This document shows, piece after piece, positions 1 to 9,052 of a stretch of DNA of 64,000 bases. The notes beneath the pieces are model-generated. The model was not told the origin of the DNA and made no database searches. It saw nothing but the letters and a program-made list of their open reading frames with translations. The position numbers and the translations under genes were made by a program. Where the stretch lies: assembly GCF_030376615.1 (NCBI RefSeq), contig NZ_JARRAB010000010.1:1-64000 (forward strand), read 5' to 3'. Each line of letters begins with the position of its first letter. Within the stretch, counting starts at the first letter, position 1. Origin of the DNA: Pseudomonas sp. sp1636. Lineage in GTDB: Bacteria; Pseudomonadota; Gammaproteobacteria; Pseudomonadales; Pseudomonadaceae.

Positions 1-2050
1 CCGCGACGTTCAGCGCGGCGCTGGCGCCGCCTCCGTCGCTATTAATCACGGGTGCGGTATTCGGGGCGGGAGCGACCAGGGTAAGGGTGGTATTGCCGCC
101 ACTGTAGAGGGCGCTGAAGGTGCCATTGACCGCCGAGATGCCGGTTAGCGTCAGGCTTTGGCCGCTGCCCAGGTCTACCGTGCCACTGGCGTTGCTGCCG
201 TTAAGCGACGAATAGTCCGCGCCGACGATGACGATGGTGTCTTCCAGGGTGAAGTCTTCGATCCGATCCCCATCGTGATCGGCAACCGTACCGGTGAAGA
301 TATCACCGTCGGTGCCGCCGAACAGCGTGTCCACCCCGGCCCCGCCACTGAGGGTGTCGGAGCCGGCATCGCCGTGGATCAGGTCGTCATCTGCGAAGCC
401 GCGCAACACATCATTGCCATCTCCGCCGTACAGAGTGTCGTTGCCAGCGTCGCCACTGATGTTGTCGTTGCCTTCACCCCCGTAGACCAGGTCGTCGCCG
501 TTACCCGCCCAAATCAAGTCGATGCCTTCACCGCCCGACATGAGGTCATTTCCGTTGCCGCCGATCAAGGTGTCATTGCCATCGCCACCGTACATTGAGT
601 CGTCACCGTCACCGCCGCTGAGGCCGTCGTTGCCGGCGTCGCCATAGATCACATCGTTACCGCCCAGGGCGTAGATGAAGTCACTGCCGGCACCGCCATA
701 GAACGTGTCCATTCCGCCGTTGCCAGAGAGGCGGTCGTTACCGTCGTTGCCGTAGAGCACGTCATTACCGGCGCCGCCCGTCAGGGTGTCATTGCCGCTA
801 CCACCGATGAGGGAGAAATTGCCATCTGTTTCAGCGCTGCCGTCCCACCTTACCGAGGAGCTGCTGGCGGACGCGTCGACGGTCAGCGTCTGTCCGGCGG
901 CTACGGTGGCGTTGTGGGCGGTAATGGACTGCACCCCAGCGGTGATGTTGATCACTTCGAAGTTGGTGAGCGTGCCAGCCCCAAAGGTCACGCTTTGAGC
1001 GGCGGAAATGTTCAGCGTGTCGGTGCCGCCCTGGCCGTCGATGGTGTCGCCGGCGTTCAGGCTGTTGATGGTGTCGGCCGTGACGGTGTCGTCACCGCCG
1101 GAGAGGGCCGGAACATCATTGCCGCCGGTGAGTGTATCGGCGGCCAGCAAATTGGCGTAGGTGGCCTGCGCAGCGGCTAGGAGGGGATTGCCGACCTCCA
1201 CCGCTCCCGTGGAGGTTTCCAGCGTCCAGTCGCCGCCGAACAGCGCGGCTCCCGTTGCGTCGGTCGAGGCAGCTACATCGGCACCGGTGGTCAGCGCCAT
1301 TGCGGAAAGAAATGCCTGACCGTTGCCGTCCGCCACGTTGCAACCATACAGCAGCAGGTCGCCCTCGTTGGTCAAGGCGGCCCCCACCTGCGCCAGATCG
1401 ACCGCACGGTCTTGCAGAGTCGTGTTGTCCAGCGTCAGCGAGCCGAGGTCCAGCTTGCCTTCCGCGCCATGGCTGATCAGATGGATCGCGTCGATGCCGC
1501 TGCGCCCTTGTAGATAGCTCGCCATCTGCTGCAGGCCGTCGCCGCGACTGTCCAGCAGTACGACTTCAATACCGGCTCTGGCTCCGGAAGCCAGGGTCTG
1601 ATAGTCCGGCACGTTGTCTTCGATAAAAATAATCTCGCTATAGCCATCGTTCGCCGCCGGATCGAGCGCGCTCAATAGGTGCGCGGTGTAGTCGCCGGCG
1701 GGCGTGAAGCTGCTGTTCTCCGTATCGTTTTGCTGGATCGCAGGTCCCTGCTCGGCGAACTGTGCGGCAATCGCCGCCAAGGCACCATGATCGGGCGGTG
1801 CGGTCATATCGGCTGCAGGCGTGACATCAACCGTAGTGGCCACGGCTGCACCGTCGAACATGAAGCGTTGTTCCAGCGCCAGCGGGCGGACACCGGAAAG
1901 GTTCAGCGCGCGGGCTTGCTGAGAGAGATCGCAGGTTGGCTTGTGCAAGGGCGAGGAGGCTGCGGGCGAAGTTGCCTGTGTTTCTGGCGGTTGAGCGTAA
2001 GCGAGCAGGCGGGAAAAAGGGTTCCAGATACTGCGATAACTGCGCTTCAT
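1..2050 (-). CDS. DUF4347 / RTX-repeat surface or secreted protein, 3' end outside window
   Basis: About 683 codons are visible, from an ATG at 2050 (GGAG about 10 nt upstream), and the frame stays open to the left edge. There is no ordinary signal peptide. Residues 59-70 carry LEQRFMFDGAAV, the N-terminal signature I associate with DUF4347 proteins. Residues about 138-255 form the DUF4347 domain, with HLISHG (His194) and LLLYGCN (Cys237). From about residue 405 to 590 there are many glycine/aspartate nonapeptides of the GGxGNDxLxG type, which in the RTX family bind calcium and favour export by type I-like routes. The last visible part (NTAPVINSDGGG) resembles the start of a cadherin-like repeat, so the full protein is probably much larger. 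It is the third gene after a TolC-like and an HlyD-like gene, 23 nt behind the adaptor, so it is the likely cargo. Function unknown; adhesin or self-processing surface protein is inference. Confidence 0.85.
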   Translation of the reverse strand, partial: MKRSYRSIWNPFSRLLAYAQPPETQATSPAASSPLHKPTCDLSQQARALNLSGVRPLALEQRFMFDGAAVATTVDVTPAADMTAPPDHGALAAIAAQFAEQGPAIQQNDTENSSFTPAGDYTAHLLSALDPAANDGYSEIIFIEDNVPDYQTLASGARAGIEVVLLDSRGDGLQQMASYLQGRSGIDAIHLISHGAEGKLDLGSLTLDNTTLQDRAVDLAQVGAALTNEGDLLLYGCNVADGNGQAFLSAMALTTGADVAASTDATGAALFGGDWTLETSTGAVEVGNPLLAAAQATYANLLAADTLTGGNDVPALSGGDDTVTADTINSLNAGDTIDGQGGTDTLNISAAQSVTFGAGTLTNFEVINITAGVQSITAHNATVAAGQTLTVDASASSSSVRWDGSAETDGNFSLIGGSGNDTLTGGAGNDVLYGNDGNDRLSGNGGMDTFYGGAGSDFIYALGGNDVIYGDAGNDGLSGGDGDDSMYGGDGNDTLIGGNGNDLMSGGEGIDLIWAGNGDDLVYGGEGNDNISGDAGNDTLYGGDGNDVLRGFADDDLIHGDAGSDTLSGGAGVDTLFGGTDGDIFTGTVADHDGDRIEDFTLEDTIVIVGADYSSLNGSNASGTVDLGSGQSLTLTGISAVNGTFSALYSGGNTTLTLVAPAPNTAPVINSDGGGASAALNVA

Positions 2051-2073
2051 TTTGCGGTACTCCATAACCAGGG

Positions 2074-2904
2074 CTATCGGCCTTCAGGCGGGACCATCAA
2101 CACCCTGCCGCTCATACCCGAAATAAGTTCGTTGAATGTGCCATCAATGATGCCGGTCAGCATGACTGACTGACTGACGGGATCGACCCGTGCAGCTATG
2201 CGCGTCACTTTAGCGGGGTAACTGCGGCCCGTCTCATCAATTTTCACCTGAAACCCTTGTTCCGGTTGAACCCATGCCAGCCAACGGGAGGGCACGATGA
2301 ACTCAAGTTCGAGCGCCGAGTCGTCAAGGATTTCTAGCAAGGCCTGGCCAGGCTGCACGTACTGCTGCTCGCGTATTTTCTGCTCGGCGATACGCCCAGC
2401 ATAGGGGGCATCGATGCGGCATTTGCTGATGATCGCTTGATTGCCGTCTACCTCGGCACGAGCTTTTAGAACTTCGGCCTCGGACATATCTACTTCGAGT
2501 TTGCCGATCGATTTCAGCTCGGTCAGCCGCTGGTTGGCGCGCCAGACTTTTTCCGCAGCACTGAGCGCGGCTTTTGCCTTGTTCAGTTGTGCTTGCTGTA
2601 AGGAGCAGTCGAAGCGAATCAATGTCTGCCCTTCCTTGAATCGCCCACTTTCAGGTACCGGTAGGCCATTGACCTTGGCGCCGATTTCAGCCGCCAGAGT
2701 GGTGTAGCGGCGCGGAGTGAGCTGGGCGCGAATCTCTCGGCTGTCGAGGCCGCTGACCGTGACGGGCGGCGTGTTGTCGGGCCCGTTCGCCGAGGCCCAG
2801 AATGGGATTGCGGCGCAGCCCAAACCCAAGGCAAGGCGCAGACCGAGAGTAACCCCAGCCCGCCATAAGGAGAGCCCTGGGCCACAAGGAGCTGCATAAG
2901 GCAT
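2074..2904 (-). CDS. HlyD-family periplasmic adaptor
   Basis: A membrane-fusion (periplasmic adaptor) protein of about 276 residues that should bridge an inner-membrane exporter to the TolC-like protein encoded just upstream. An N-terminal hydrophobic segment ending near ASANG anchors or exports it. It is followed by a lipoyl/barrel-sandwich half (AEIGAKVNGLPVPESGRFKEG), a coiled-coil hairpin rich in Ala/Lys/Glu, the second lipoyl half (IDAPYAGRIAEQ) and a beta-barrel. The frame opens with a TTG directly abutting the upstream stop, but the ATG at 2904 has GAGG nine nt upstream and is preferred. It sits between the TolC-like gene and the DUF4347/RTX gene in one apparent operon. No RND or ABC inner-membrane partner is visible in the window. 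Confidence 0.85.
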   Translation of the reverse strand: MPYAAPCGPGLSLWRAGVTLGLRLALGLGCAAIPFWASANGPDNTPPVTVSGLDSREIRAQLTPRRYTTLAAEIGAKVNGLPVPESGRFKEGQTLIRFDCSLQQAQLNKAKAALSAAEKVWRANQRLTELKSIGKLEVDMSEAEVLKARAEVDGNQAIISKCRIDAPYAGRIAEQKIREQQYVQPGQALLEILDDSALELEFIVPSRWLAWVQPEQGFQVKIDETGRSYPAKVTRIAARVDPVSQSVMLTGIIDGTFNELISGMSGRVLMVPPEGR

Positions 2905-2919
2905 TCGTAACGTCCTCAA

Positions 2920-4449
2920 CTATTGGGCTGCGTCAGGTGCAATCGCTGGGGGAGGAGGCAGTTCGCCGTTCTGCCAGGCTTGCAGCGACTGCCCCACGGC
3001 ACTGCTGAGCTCCGCCAGGGAGAGGTTCTGCGCACTACTCAAGCTCGGCTCCAGTCCCAAGGTCGCTTGCAGGCGAGAGGCCGCTGCTTGGGCATTGGCG
3101 AGTGCTTGATAGCGACGCAGCAGGGAGAGGATAGTCGCGGTGCGCTGTGCGACGCGCTCCTGCTGGCCGATCTTGGCGGCATTCGCCTGGTTGTCGATGT
3201 GCTCCGCAATACGGCTATCGACGCTGGCAATGGTGTCGGCACGTTCCAACTGATGGGTGGCGTTTTCATAGAGCTGGCGTGCGATGTGCAATTGCGTGAG
3301 TACCGCGAGTTGGATGCTCATGCGTTTCTGATCGGCGAGCGCTACGCCGGCATCGGCGAGGCGCATTTGCGCAGGGGCCGCCAGCAGGTTGATGAGGTTG
3401 AAGGAAATCTGCGCACCGACCTCGTTCCAAGACTGATTGATCAGGAAGTCGTCGTCGTTGGTTTTATGACCGTAATTGAAAGACAGGCCGGGAAACAGCT
3501 TCAGCAGGATGCGCCGGGTTTCTGTCTGAGCGATGCGTGCGTTGTACATTCCCTCACGCAAATCGGCGTTCTGCATCAAGGCCTGTTCTTCGAGCCTTTC
3601 CATGGGAATTTCAAGCCAGGCCGTGTTGATGCGGGTATCGGGCTCGGTGACCTGGAAGTCCAGGGTTAGCGGTAGGTTGGTCAAGGACGCGAGTTCGACT
3701 CGCGCGGTCGATAATTCCTGATCGATTGCCTCCAGCAGGCGCAGATTCTCCAGCAACTGGCGCTGATAGCGCAGCGGTTCGAGCGGAGAGCGCAGCCCTT
3801 CGGATTCATTCTGTTGAGCATCGCGCAAGGCCGACTCGGCACTGCCGATGGTCTGCCGCAGTTCGGACTTCAGCGCCTGGGCGCTGGCAGTGCGCAGGAA
3901 GGCCGTACGGACGTCTTGGATCAGCGTATGCATGGCTCTGCGCCGACGCTCTTCCGCGACCAATACGCGATCGGCGTTCTGCCGCGCGGCGTAGTAGCTC
4001 TGGCCGAAGTCGAGCAGACTCCAGGAAAAGCCAAGATCGGTGGTGGTGTATTCGCGGCTTGAGGAAATCGTCTGGCCACCAATGACGGTGTCATTGCTGA
4101 GATCCTTGTTCAGGGTCAGCAGGTCTTCGTCACGTTTGCGATAGCCTGCGGCGGCAACGACTTTGGGTAGCAAATCATAGCGAGAGGCATCCAGCGTCCC
4201 GGTGGCCACGGCCTCTTCCATCATGCGTAGCCGGTGCTCGGCGTTGTACTTGATGGCACGACCGATGGCTTGTTCCAGCGACAAGGAGCCGTCGAGTGGC
4301 TCCACATTGTGTTGTGCGGCGGCCTGGTCGGCCTGTGTGGTGGCTTTTATCTCTGCGGGGGTCAAAGCTTCAGGTTGCAAGGACGCACAAGCGCTTAATA
4401 ACAGGGCTGCGCCAACGACCGGAATAACAGTGAATTGTTTTATTTTCAT
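2920..4449 (-). CDS. TolC-family outer-membrane efflux lipoprotein
   Basis: Outer-membrane channel protein of 509 residues, normal for the TolC/OMF family. The start ATG at 4449 is followed by a lipoprotein signal peptide with lipobox LSAC (Cys21), so it is probably lipid-anchored like the OprM type. The rest alternates long alpha-helical hairpins (for example AEERRRRAMHTLIQDVRTAF) with beta segments (TTTDLGFSWSLLDFG), as expected for two OEP repeats. It is the first gene of the minus-strand set TolC-like, HlyD-like, DUF4347/RTX; the next gene follows without a gap. By context it exports the RTX protein, but a role in small-molecule efflux cannot be excluded. Confidence 0.88.
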   Translation of the reverse strand: MKIKQFTVIPVVGAALLLSACASLQPEALTPAEIKATTQADQAAAQHNVEPLDGSLSLEQAIGRAIKYNAEHRLRMMEEAVATGTLDASRYDLLPKVVAAAGYRKRDEDLLTLNKDLSNDTVIGGQTISSSREYTTTDLGFSWSLLDFGQSYYAARQNADRVLVAEERRRRAMHTLIQDVRTAFLRTASAQALKSELRQTIGSAESALRDAQQNESEGLRSPLEPLRYQRQLLENLRLLEAIDQELSTARVELASLTNLPLTLDFQVTEPDTRINTAWLEIPMERLEEQALMQNADLREGMYNARIAQTETRRILLKLFPGLSFNYGHKTNDDDFLINQSWNEVGAQISFNLINLLAAPAQMRLADAGVALADQKRMSIQLAVLTQLHIARQLYENATHQLERADTIASVDSRIAEHIDNQANAAKIGQQERVAQRTATILSLLRRYQALANAQAAASRLQATLGLEPSLSSAQNLSLAELSSAVGQSLQAWQNGELPPPPAIAPDAAQ

Positions 4450-5810
4450 AAGCGGTTATCTACCTACGCGCGAAGTTTACGGAACTGGTGAAGGAAGCCT
4501 CTGCGACCGGGTACGCGGCGATGCCCATGCAACGGGCAGGCATTCAAGGCGAGAGGAAATATTCTGGCAATCCATTGGTAGGCAGCGAGCACGACCTGGT
4601 CCAGGGCAGGCCTGGCTTTGTCGCACCGCGCGCGGTCAACTGGGTTCGTCGTCGAGTGTTTTTAATCAGGTATCTTCCCTGTACTTCGCCGAAATCTGGT
4701 CGGGGTAATGCATTGGCATCGATGGTAGTTCTGCAGGCATATCCACTGTGCAGCATTTACTCACCTAGCTTTGCGTCCCTGCTTCTTTCGATGGATTTTC
4801 TTTAATTATTGGACACTAAGCTCAGGTTCCGTGCACTGACAGTAGTTAAGGGGGGCGTGGCGCGCAAGTACCTCGGGAGGGATTAAACACGAATACAGGC
4901 CGTCGCGTCTTCGTTTAACGATATCGCTATCGGCAGCCGGCCATCATGACTTGAGGCGTGGTTTGAATTTTTTTGGTTGCCTGTACTGGATCACACGCGC
5001 TGGCGAGATGAGTAGCGCCGCGCCCGTGTTAGTAGCTTGCTTCGTCCGGTCTCCGTATGGGGTTGCGCAACGCGAGCCCGCTGTATCGAGATGGAGAAAC
5101 TTGGCGGCCTCCTAGCGCTTTCGGCTGCCATTTCAACATGTAGGTCTGAAGGCAAGCGGTAAGGTGTTGTCGCTGTACAACCTTTCTTTGTCGCGATGGC
5201 ATCGCATCAGGGCTGTTCACGGTGCAATACCGCAGGGCGTAATCGAGCGGAAAAATACAGGCGGACCCTTAATCAGCGTCGCGGCACATCCGAGAAGCAG
5301 AGCTTGTCCAGGGTGTGCCGCGATTCGGGGTATTCAACCAGGCGGCCATCCTGCAGGAAGGTGTGGTTCCTGATCACAGTTACAGGGCCCGGGCCTTGCT
5401 CCAGTAGGGCAAGAGCCTGGAAGTGCGCGATTCAGGCGACGGCGAGCCTGCTTCAGGGGTTGAGCGGCGGGCTGCTGGCCGAGCAGCCCCCCGCAGCACC
5501 TGGACAACCAGAGCGATTGGCGGGCGGGGTGTTGAGCGTGTGCGAACGATTGAGCGGTTTATTCTGGCGAGCCCTGACACCTCATCTGGTGGCGGACGAA
5601 GCCGCGTCCGAACCCATGACGCTGGTCGCGGCCCCGGGAGGCGAGGCTAATCTCAAGCCGCTACGCTGGGTGTTCTTATGCGCTTGCGTGCCGAGTTGCG
5701 CGAGATGCGCCGGCTCAGCTCGCCGCTGGTGTGGAGACGCTGAGGGTGTTGCCCGGTAGCTTTTGTGCACTGGCCCGTGCTGCCGGTGGTGGCGAGCTGA
5801 GCGAGCGGGC
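4450..5810. other. gene-poor stretch, one decayed regulator fragment
   Basis: No intact gene is convincing here. The open frames (the longest is plus 5196-5759) have no recognisable domain and an Arg/Cys/Ser-rich composition typical of noncoding high-GC DNA. The stretch must hold the promoter of the TolC-like operon (minus strand, upstream of 4449), but I could not pick a clear -35/-10. The only recognisable piece is the UTRA-like remnant at 5273-5429. The rest looks like decayed DNA at the edge of an accessory segment. Confidence 0.5.
5273..5429 (-). pseudogene. remnant of a GntR/UTRA transcriptional regulator (C-terminus)
   Basis: On the minus strand the frame ending with TGA at 5273-5275 reads about 50 residues, including VTVIRNHTFLQDGRLVEYPE followed by SRHTLDKLCFSDVPRR. 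This is the layout of the last strands of a UTRA ligand-binding domain in HutC/TreR-type GntR regulators. An in-frame TGA lies just upstream of the fragment (about 5433), and no winged-helix N-terminus is found nearby. It is therefore a truncated, non-functional copy. The family call rests on motif likeness only. Confidence 0.5.
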
Positions 5811-6680
5811 TCAGTCGCTCGAGTCGTCCGCCGGGTAGCGGCTGGCGTTGAGGCTTTCCTTGATCTTGCGCAGGTGCGGCTGGAAGTCCACGCCGCGGCG
5901 CAGGGTCACTCCGGTGGCGAGCACGTCGAGCACCGTGAGCTGGATGATCCGCGAGGTCATCGGCATGTAGATGTCGGTGTCTTCCGGCAGCGGGATGTCC
6001 AGGCTCAGGGTGCTGGCCTGGGCCAGGGGCGAGCCGGCGGCGGTCAGGCCGAGCACCGAGGCGCCGTTTTCCCGCGCCAGGCGCGCCACTTCCACCAGCT
6101 CGCGGGTGCGTCCGGTGTAGGAGATGATCACGAACAGGTCGCCGGTGTGCGCCACCGAGGCCAGCATGCGTTGCATCAGCACGTCGGCGTGGGCGGTCAC
6201 CGCCAGGTTGAAGCGGAAGAACTTGTGCTGCGCATCCAGGGCGACCGGCGCCGAGGCGCCGAGGCCGAAGAAGTGGATCTGCCGGGCCTGGATCAGCAGG
6301 TCGACGGCGCGGCTGATGATCTGCGGGTCGAGCGACTGGCAGGCGCTGTCCAGCGAGGTAATGGCGCTGCCGAAGATCTTGCGGGTGTAGGCCTCGGGGC
6401 CATCGTCGGCTTCCACCGCGCGGCTGACATAGGCGGCGCCGCTGGCCAGGCTCTGCGCCAGCTGCATTTTCAGCTCGGGGTAGCCGTTGACGCCGAACGA
6501 GCGGCAGAAGCGGTTGACCGTCGGCTCGCTGACCAGGGCGGCTTGCGCCAGGGCGGCAATGCTCAGGCGGGTGGCTTGCTGCGGGCTCTGCAGAATCACC
6601 TCGGCGACTTTGCGTTCGGCCTTGTTCAGGCTGTCGAGGCGGCTCTGGATCTGTTCCAGAAGGTTGCGCACGCGATCCAT
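5811..6680 (-). CDS. hexR: HexR, RpiR-family repressor of glucose catabolism genes
   Basis: A 289-residue regulator with an N-terminal RpiR-type helix-turn-helix ([20 protein letters not shown], about residues 40-59) and a C-terminal SIS sugar-phosphate domain (about 125-260, with [17 protein letters not shown] and [13 protein letters not shown]). In pseudomonads HexR represses zwf, edd and gap-type genes and is released by 2-keto-3-deoxy-6-phosphogluconate. Divergent placement from zwf-pgl-eda, with a HexR-type palindrome between them, supports this identity. Start at the ATG giving [11 protein letters not shown], the usual HexR N-terminus; normal length. Confidence 0.95.
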   Translation of the reverse strand: MDRVRNLLEQIQSRLDSLNKAERKVAEVILQSPQQATRLSIAALAQAALVSEPTVNRFCRSFGVNGYPELKMQLAQSLASGAAYVSRAVEADDGPEAYTRKIFGSAITSLDSACQSLDPQIISRAVDLLIQARQIHFFGLGASAPVALDAQHKFFRFNLAVTAHADVLMQRMLASVAHTGDLFVIISYTGRTRELVEVARLARENGASVLGLTAAGSPLAQASTLSLDIPLPEDTDIYMPMTSRIIQLTVLDVLATGVTLRRGVDFQPHLRKIKESLNASRYPADDSSD

Positions 6681-6767
6681 ATGTTGTCCTCGGGCTGTCG
6701 GTGAAAATGCCGGCTTATCCTACTGGGGCGCCGGGGCTGTCACCACTGGAAGCTGTTTTTTGGCATA

Positions 6768-6788
6768 ATGTTGTTTTTATTACAACAT
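6768..6788. promoter_or_regulatory. HexR operator candidate
   Basis: Perfect inverted repeat ATGTTGT-N7-ACAACAT. It contains the TTGT-N7-ACAA core described for Pseudomonas HexR boxes. It lies 75 nt upstream of zwf and about 90 nt upstream of hexR, so one site could control both directions. Binding itself is inferred. Confidence 0.75.
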
Positions 6789-6863
6789 GAAGCCTTGATT
6801 TATCCCCTTGCACAGGGTATTTCTAGCCTTACTTTATAGAAGATTGATAAAAGAACAAACATC

Positions 6864-8333
6864 ATGCCTCTGATTACTGTTGATTCCTGCACTTTTGCCT
6901 TGTTCGGCGCGCTGGGCGATCTGGCTTTGCGCAAACTGTTTCCGGCACTCTATCAGCTCGACCGCGCCGGCCTGCTGCATGCCGATACGCGCATTCTCGC
7001 CCTGGCGCGCGAGAACGCCGACGCGCAACAGCACCTGGCCTGTATCGGCGAGCATTTGCTGCGTCATGTGCCGGCTAGTGAGGTCGACGAGGCGGTGCTG
7101 CAGCGTTTCCAGGCGCGCCTGAGCTACCTGAGCATGGATTTCCTCCAGGCCGACGACTACGCGGCCCTGGCCGAGCGGGTCGGCAATAGCGAGCGGTTGA
7201 TCGCCTACTTTGCCACCCCGGCCTCGGTGTACGGCGGCATCTGCGCCAACCTGGCCCAGGTCGGCCTGGCCGAGCGTACCCGGGTGGTGCTGGAAAAACC
7301 CATCGGCCATGACCTGGCCTCCTCGCGGGCGGTCAACGAGGCGGTGGCCGAGGTGTTCGCGGAGACCAGCGTCTACCGGATCGACCATTACCTGGGCAAG
7401 GAGACGGTGCAGAACCTGATTGCCCTGCGTTTCGCCAACAGCCTGTTCGAGACCCAGTGGAACCAGAACCACATCTCCCACGTCGAGATCACCGTGGCGG
7501 AGAAGGTCGGCATCGAGGGCCGCTGGGGCTACTTCGATCAGGCCGGCCAGCTGCGCGACATGATCCAGAACCACCTGCTGCAACTGCTCTGCCTGATCGC
7601 CATGGATCCGCCCAGCGACCTCTCGGCCGACAGCATCCGCGACGAGAAGGTCAAGGTGCTCAAGGCGTTGGAGCCGATCAAGCCCGAGCAGCTCAGCCAG
7701 CAGGTGGTGCGCGGCCAGTACGTGGCCGGCAGCAGCGACGGCCAGGCGGTACCGGGTTATCTGCAAGAGGAAAATTCCAACACCCAGAGCGACACCGAGA
7801 CTTTCGTCGCCCTGCGCGTGGATATCCGCAACTGGCGCTGGGCCGGCGTGCCCTTCTACCTGCGCACCGGTAAGCGCATGCCGCAGAAGCTGTCGCAGAT
7901 CGTCATCCACTTCAAGGCGCCGCCGCACTACATCTTCGCCCCCGAGCAGCGCCAGTTGATCGGCAACAAGCTGATCATCCGCCTGCAGCCGGACGAGGGC
8001 ATCGCCCTGCAGGTGATGACCAAGGATCAGGGCCTGGACAAGGGCATGCAGTTGCGTAGCGGCCCGTTGCAGCTGAGTTTCTCCGACACCTACCGCAGCG
8101 CGCGAATCCCCGACGCCTACGAGCGTTTGCTGCTGGAAGTGATGCGCGGCAACCAGAATCTGTTCGTGCGCAAGGATGAAATCGAGTCCGCCTGGCAGTG
8201 GTGCGACCAGTTGATCGCCGGCTGGAAGAGGCTCGGCGATTCGCCCAAGCCCTATCCGGCCGGCACCTGGGGGCCGATGGGTTCGGTGGCGCTGATCACC
8301 CGCGACGGGAGGTCCTGGTATGGCGATCTCTGA
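6864..8333 (+). CDS. zwf: glucose-6-phosphate 1-dehydrogenase
   Basis: Cytosolic enzyme oxidising glucose 6-phosphate to 6-phosphogluconolactone with NAD(P)+, feeding the Entner-Doudoroff route. 489 residues, normal length. The nucleotide-binding motif [17 protein letters not shown] lies at residues 14-30, the EKP motif at 144-146 and the active-site signature RIDHYLGKE at 172-180. It is the first gene of zwf-pgl-eda, opposite hexR, and its last 14 nt overlap pgl. Control by HexR is expected from the palindrome at 6768-6788. Confidence 0.97.
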   Translation: MPLITVDSCTFALFGALGDLALRKLFPALYQLDRAGLLHADTRILALARENADAQQHLACIGEHLLRHVPASEVDEAVLQRFQARLSYLSMDFLQADDYAALAERVGNSERLIAYFATPASVYGGICANLAQVGLAERTRVVLEKPIGHDLASSRAVNEAVAEVFAETSVYRIDHYLGKETVQNLIALRFANSLFETQWNQNHISHVEITVAEKVGIEGRWGYFDQAGQLRDMIQNHLLQLLCLIAMDPPSDLSADSIRDEKVKVLKALEPIKPEQLSQQVVRGQYVAGSSDGQAVPGYLQEENSNTQSDTETFVALRVDIRNWRWAGVPFYLRTGKRMPQKLSQIVIHFKAPPHYIFAPEQRQLIGNKLIIRLQPDEGIALQVMTKDQGLDKGMQLRSGPLQLSFSDTYRSARIPDAYERLLLEVMRGNQNLFVRKDEIESAWQWCDQLIAGWKRLGDSPKPYPAGTWGPMGSVALITRDGRSWYGDL

Positions 8334-9033
8334 ACTCGACCTGCCGCTTGGCGTGCTTGCGCGCAGCCTGAGCGATCCGCCGCGGCTGGCCGAAGCCCTC
8401 GCCACGGCGGTGGCCGCCGCCCTGCGCGTGGCCATCGAAACCCAGGGCCAGGCGACTTTGGTGGTTTCCGGCGGGCGCAGCCCGATCGCCTTCTTCGAGT
8501 GCCTGGCGCGGCAGCCGCTGGCCTGGTCGCAGGTGGTCATCAGCCTGGCGGACGAGCGCTGGGTGCCGGTCAATCACGCCACCAGCAACGAAGGCCTGGT
8601 GCGCCGGCATTTGCTGCGTGGCCCGGCCGCCGCGGCGCGCTTCATCGGTCTGTACCAGGTCGCGAGCAGCCTGGAACAGGCGGCGCTGCAAGCCGAGCAG
8701 GCGCTGGCCGAGTTGCCGCCGATCGACGTGCTGGTACTGGGCATGGGCGATGACGGCCACACCGCCTCGCTGTTCCCGCACAGCCCCAACCTGGCCGAGG
8801 CGCTGAGCGCCGCCTGCCCGCGCCGCTGCCTGCCGCTGCTGGCACCGGCCGAGCCGCGCCAGCGCCTGAGCCTGACCCTGCCGGTGCTGGCCTCGGCGCG
8901 CCTGCCGCTGCTGGCGATCCAGGGCCAGGCCAAATTGGCGACCCTGGCCGCCGCCCTGGCTGAGGGCGAGGTGGCGAGCATGCCGGTTCGCGCGCTATTG
9001 CATTCCCCCCTTGAGATTTACTGGTGCCCCTAG
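8320..9033 (+). CDS. pgl: 6-phosphogluconolactonase
   Basis: Hydrolyses 6-phosphogluconolactone to 6-phosphogluconate. 237 residues, DevB/SOL type. Motifs seen: [24 protein letters not shown] and [19 protein letters not shown], all typical of the glucosamine-6-phosphate isomerase/lactonase fold. The ATG at 8320 overlaps the end of zwf by 14 nt, indicating translational coupling. eda follows after 19 nt. Confidence 0.95.
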   Translation: MAISELDLPLGVLARSLSDPPRLAEALATAVAAALRVAIETQGQATLVVSGGRSPIAFFECLARQPLAWSQVVISLADERWVPVNHATSNEGLVRRHLLRGPAAAARFIGLYQVASSLEQAALQAEQALAELPPIDVLVLGMGDDGHTASLFPHSPNLAEALSAACPRRCLPLLAPAEPRQRLSLTLPVLASARLPLLAIQGQAKLATLAAALAEGEVASMPVRALLHSPLEIYWCP

Positions 9034-9052
9034 GGCCGAAGGACCAGCCGAT

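Noticed and set aside
158..598. A plus-strand frame of 146 codons rich in Val/Ala.
   Set aside because: It is the complement of the RTX repeats of the minus-strand DUF4347 gene; the regularity comes from those repeats.
5196..5759. A plus-strand frame of 187 codons in the gene-poor stretch.
   Set aside because: No ribosome site, Arg/Cys/Ser-rich composition, no domain, and it overlaps the reverse-strand UTRA remnant.
6834..8573. A 579-codon minus-strand frame opposite zwf and pgl.
   Set aside because: Antisense shadow of motif-bearing genes; it would also cover the zwf start and leader.
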